Shown in pieces: positions 63,054 through 64,000 of a stretch of 64,000 nucleotides of DNA. The translations under genes and the position numbers were made by a program. The DNA is from Rhizobium tumorigenes. GTDB taxonomy: Bacteria; Pseudomonadota; Alphaproteobacteria; Rhizobiales; Rhizobiaceae. The notes under the pieces are model-generated. The model worked only from the letters and a program-made list of their open reading frames with translations. It made no database searches and was not told the origin of the DNA. Position 1 is the first letter of the stretch. Every line of letters starts with the position of its first letter. Location of the stretch: positions 1,612,001-1,676,000 of the forward strand of contig NZ_CP117255.1 in NCBI RefSeq assembly GCF_003240565.2, read 5' to 3'.

Positions 63054-64000
63054 TTATCGCATTTCAGCCGGTGCTGCGGTCCCGGTAATACCGAGACCAG
63101 ATTTCAAAACCGACGCGACAGCGTGCACCAGCCCAAGTCTGGCAATGCTCAATTCTCGGTTTTTATCGTTAACAAATCGTAATTCCGGAAAATCTTTACC
63201 TTTATTCCAGTGTCCGTGGAAGAAACTCGCCAGGTCATACAGGTAAAATGCGATGCGATGCGGCTCCTGGGCCAGCGCCGCACTCTCGATGATTCGCGGA
63301 AACTCCGCTAGTTTGGCGACAAGCGCCAGCTCCGTCGGATCGACAATCGCACCATGGACGGCAGCCGCCATTTCCTCGACAGATACTTCCAGACCCGGGA
63401 ATGCTTCCTTCGCCTGGCGGAAGATCGACATGCAGCGCGCGTGGGCATATTGCACGTAGAAGACAGGGTTGTCCTTCGACTGCTCGGTCACCTTGGCGAA
63501 GTCGAAGTCGAGCGGCTCGGAGCTCTTTCTGTAGAGCATCATGAAGCGCACAGAGTCGCGGCCGACTTCGTCGACGACCTCGCGGAGCGTCACGAAGTCG
63601 CCGGAACGCTTCGACATCTTCACCGGCTCACCGTTGCGCAACAGCTTGACCAGCTGGCACAGCAACACCGTCAGCTTGGCCTTACCGTCGGAGACCGCAC
63701 GGGCCACCGCTTCCAGCCGCTTGACGTAGCCCCCATGGTCGGCGCCGAGGACGTAGATCATTTCGTTGAAGCCACGGTCGTACTTGTTCTTGAAGTAGGC
63801 AACGTCGGCAGCAAAGTAGGTGTAGGAGCCGTCCGACTTAATAAGTGGTCGATCCATGTCGTCGCCGACCTCGGTCGAGCGGAACAGCGTCTGCTCGCGA
63901 TCTTCCCAGTCCTCTGCCACCTGCCCCTTAGGCGGCGGCAGGGTTCCCTTGTAGACGAAGCCCTTGAAGGTGAGGTCGTTGATCGCGGTGCGGATCGGCG
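63054..64000 (-). CDS. argS: arginyl-tRNA synthetase, 5' part cut by window
   Basis: The C-terminal 314 codons of ArgRS; the frame is open across the right edge. Visible segments are [57 protein letters not shown] (the KMSK-type loop reads KMSKRSG) and the anticodon domain [20 protein letters not shown]. It charges tRNA-Arg. Sixty bases separate it from the SPOR gene. Confidence 0.96.
   Translation of the reverse strand, partial: PIRTAINDLTFKGFVYKGTLPPPKGQVAEDWEDREQTLFRSTEVGDDMDRPLIKSDGSYTYFAADVAYFKNKYDRGFNEMIYVLGADHGGYVKRLEAVARAVSDGKAKLTVLLCQLVKLLRNGEPVKMSKRSGDFVTLREVVDEVGRDSVRFMMLYRKSSEPLDFDFAKVTEQSKDNPVFYVQYAHARCMSIFRQAKEAFPGLEVSVEEMAAAVHGAIVDPTELALVAKLAEFPRIIESAALAQEPHRIAFYLYDLASFFHGHWNKGKDFPELRFVNDKNRELSIARLGLVHAVASVLKSGLGITGTAAPAEMR

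Overview
The window is about 64 kb of gene-dense, high-GC chromosomal DNA from an alphaproteobacterium. The best fit is Rhizobiaceae (Rhizobium, Sinorhizobium or Agrobacterium-like). The evidence is gene content and order (tatABC next to serS, pcm and a DipM-like gene; scpAB-nagZ-SPOR-argS; yajC-secDF; phaC next to alaC-hom; cobT/cobS), a HWE-type histidine kinase, paired DUF1127 micro-proteins, and a rhizobial-type three-hairpin sRNA. No phage, transposase, integrase, CRISPR array or plasmid replication gene was seen. Nearly everything looks like core genome.

Layout. 1-4.3 kb: cobT (cut by the left edge) and divergent cobS for cobalamin assembly, then a DUF1289 protein, a retropepsin-like protease, an NTF2-like secreted protein and a glycerophosphodiesterase. 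4.4-9.3 kb: an ABC-2 exporter pair, an extensin-like lipoprotein, an acyl-CoA thioesterase and a membrane acyltransferase. 9.4-13.7 kb: a Tat-exported DUF1501 protein with its DUF1800 partner, and an ArsB/NhaD-type permease with a possible leader peptide. 14-21.2 kb: a HWE kinase and single-domain response regulator, a Deg-like protein that has lost catalytic residues, an MFS transporter, DUF192 and a double cold-shock protein. 21.4-28.7 kb: gloA, lipoproteins, two identical tRNA-Glu genes, recJ, hom and alaC. 28.9-37.7 kb: phaC, sfsA, map, radC, a tyrosine phosphatase, sthA, a 740-bp intergenic region with inverted palindromic repeats, and trigger factor. 37.9-42.7 kb: tRNA-Leu, a DUF2157/GDYXXLXY membrane pair, a probable alpha-r14 (NfeR1-like) sRNA, two DUF1127 genes and trmFO. 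42.7-48.6 kb: homologues of the mitochondrial complex I assembly factors NDUFAF6 and NDUFAF3 downstream of yajC-secDF, with a divergent DUF815 ATPase. 48.8-50.9 kb: an EAL protein with a degenerate GGDEF domain and a frameshifted GNAT gene. 51-64 kb: the envelope and division block dipM, pcm, a surE remnant, serS, tatCBA, scpB, scpA, nagZ, a very large SPOR protein and argS (cut by the right edge).

Functional themes are envelope biogenesis (Tat and Sec export, DipM, SPOR, NagZ, trigger factor), translation (serS, argS, trmFO, map, three tRNAs), chromosome maintenance (scpAB, recJ, radC), and carbon and redox storage (phaC, sthA). The most notable observations are the SecDF/NDUFAF3/NDUFAF6 gene cluster, the three-hairpin anti-Shine-Dalgarno sRNA, the pseudo-protease beside the two-component pair, the vestige of surE in the serS-pcm gap, and an undescribed structured intergenic region near 35.6 kb. 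Family assignments come from motifs and memory of the families; no database search was run.
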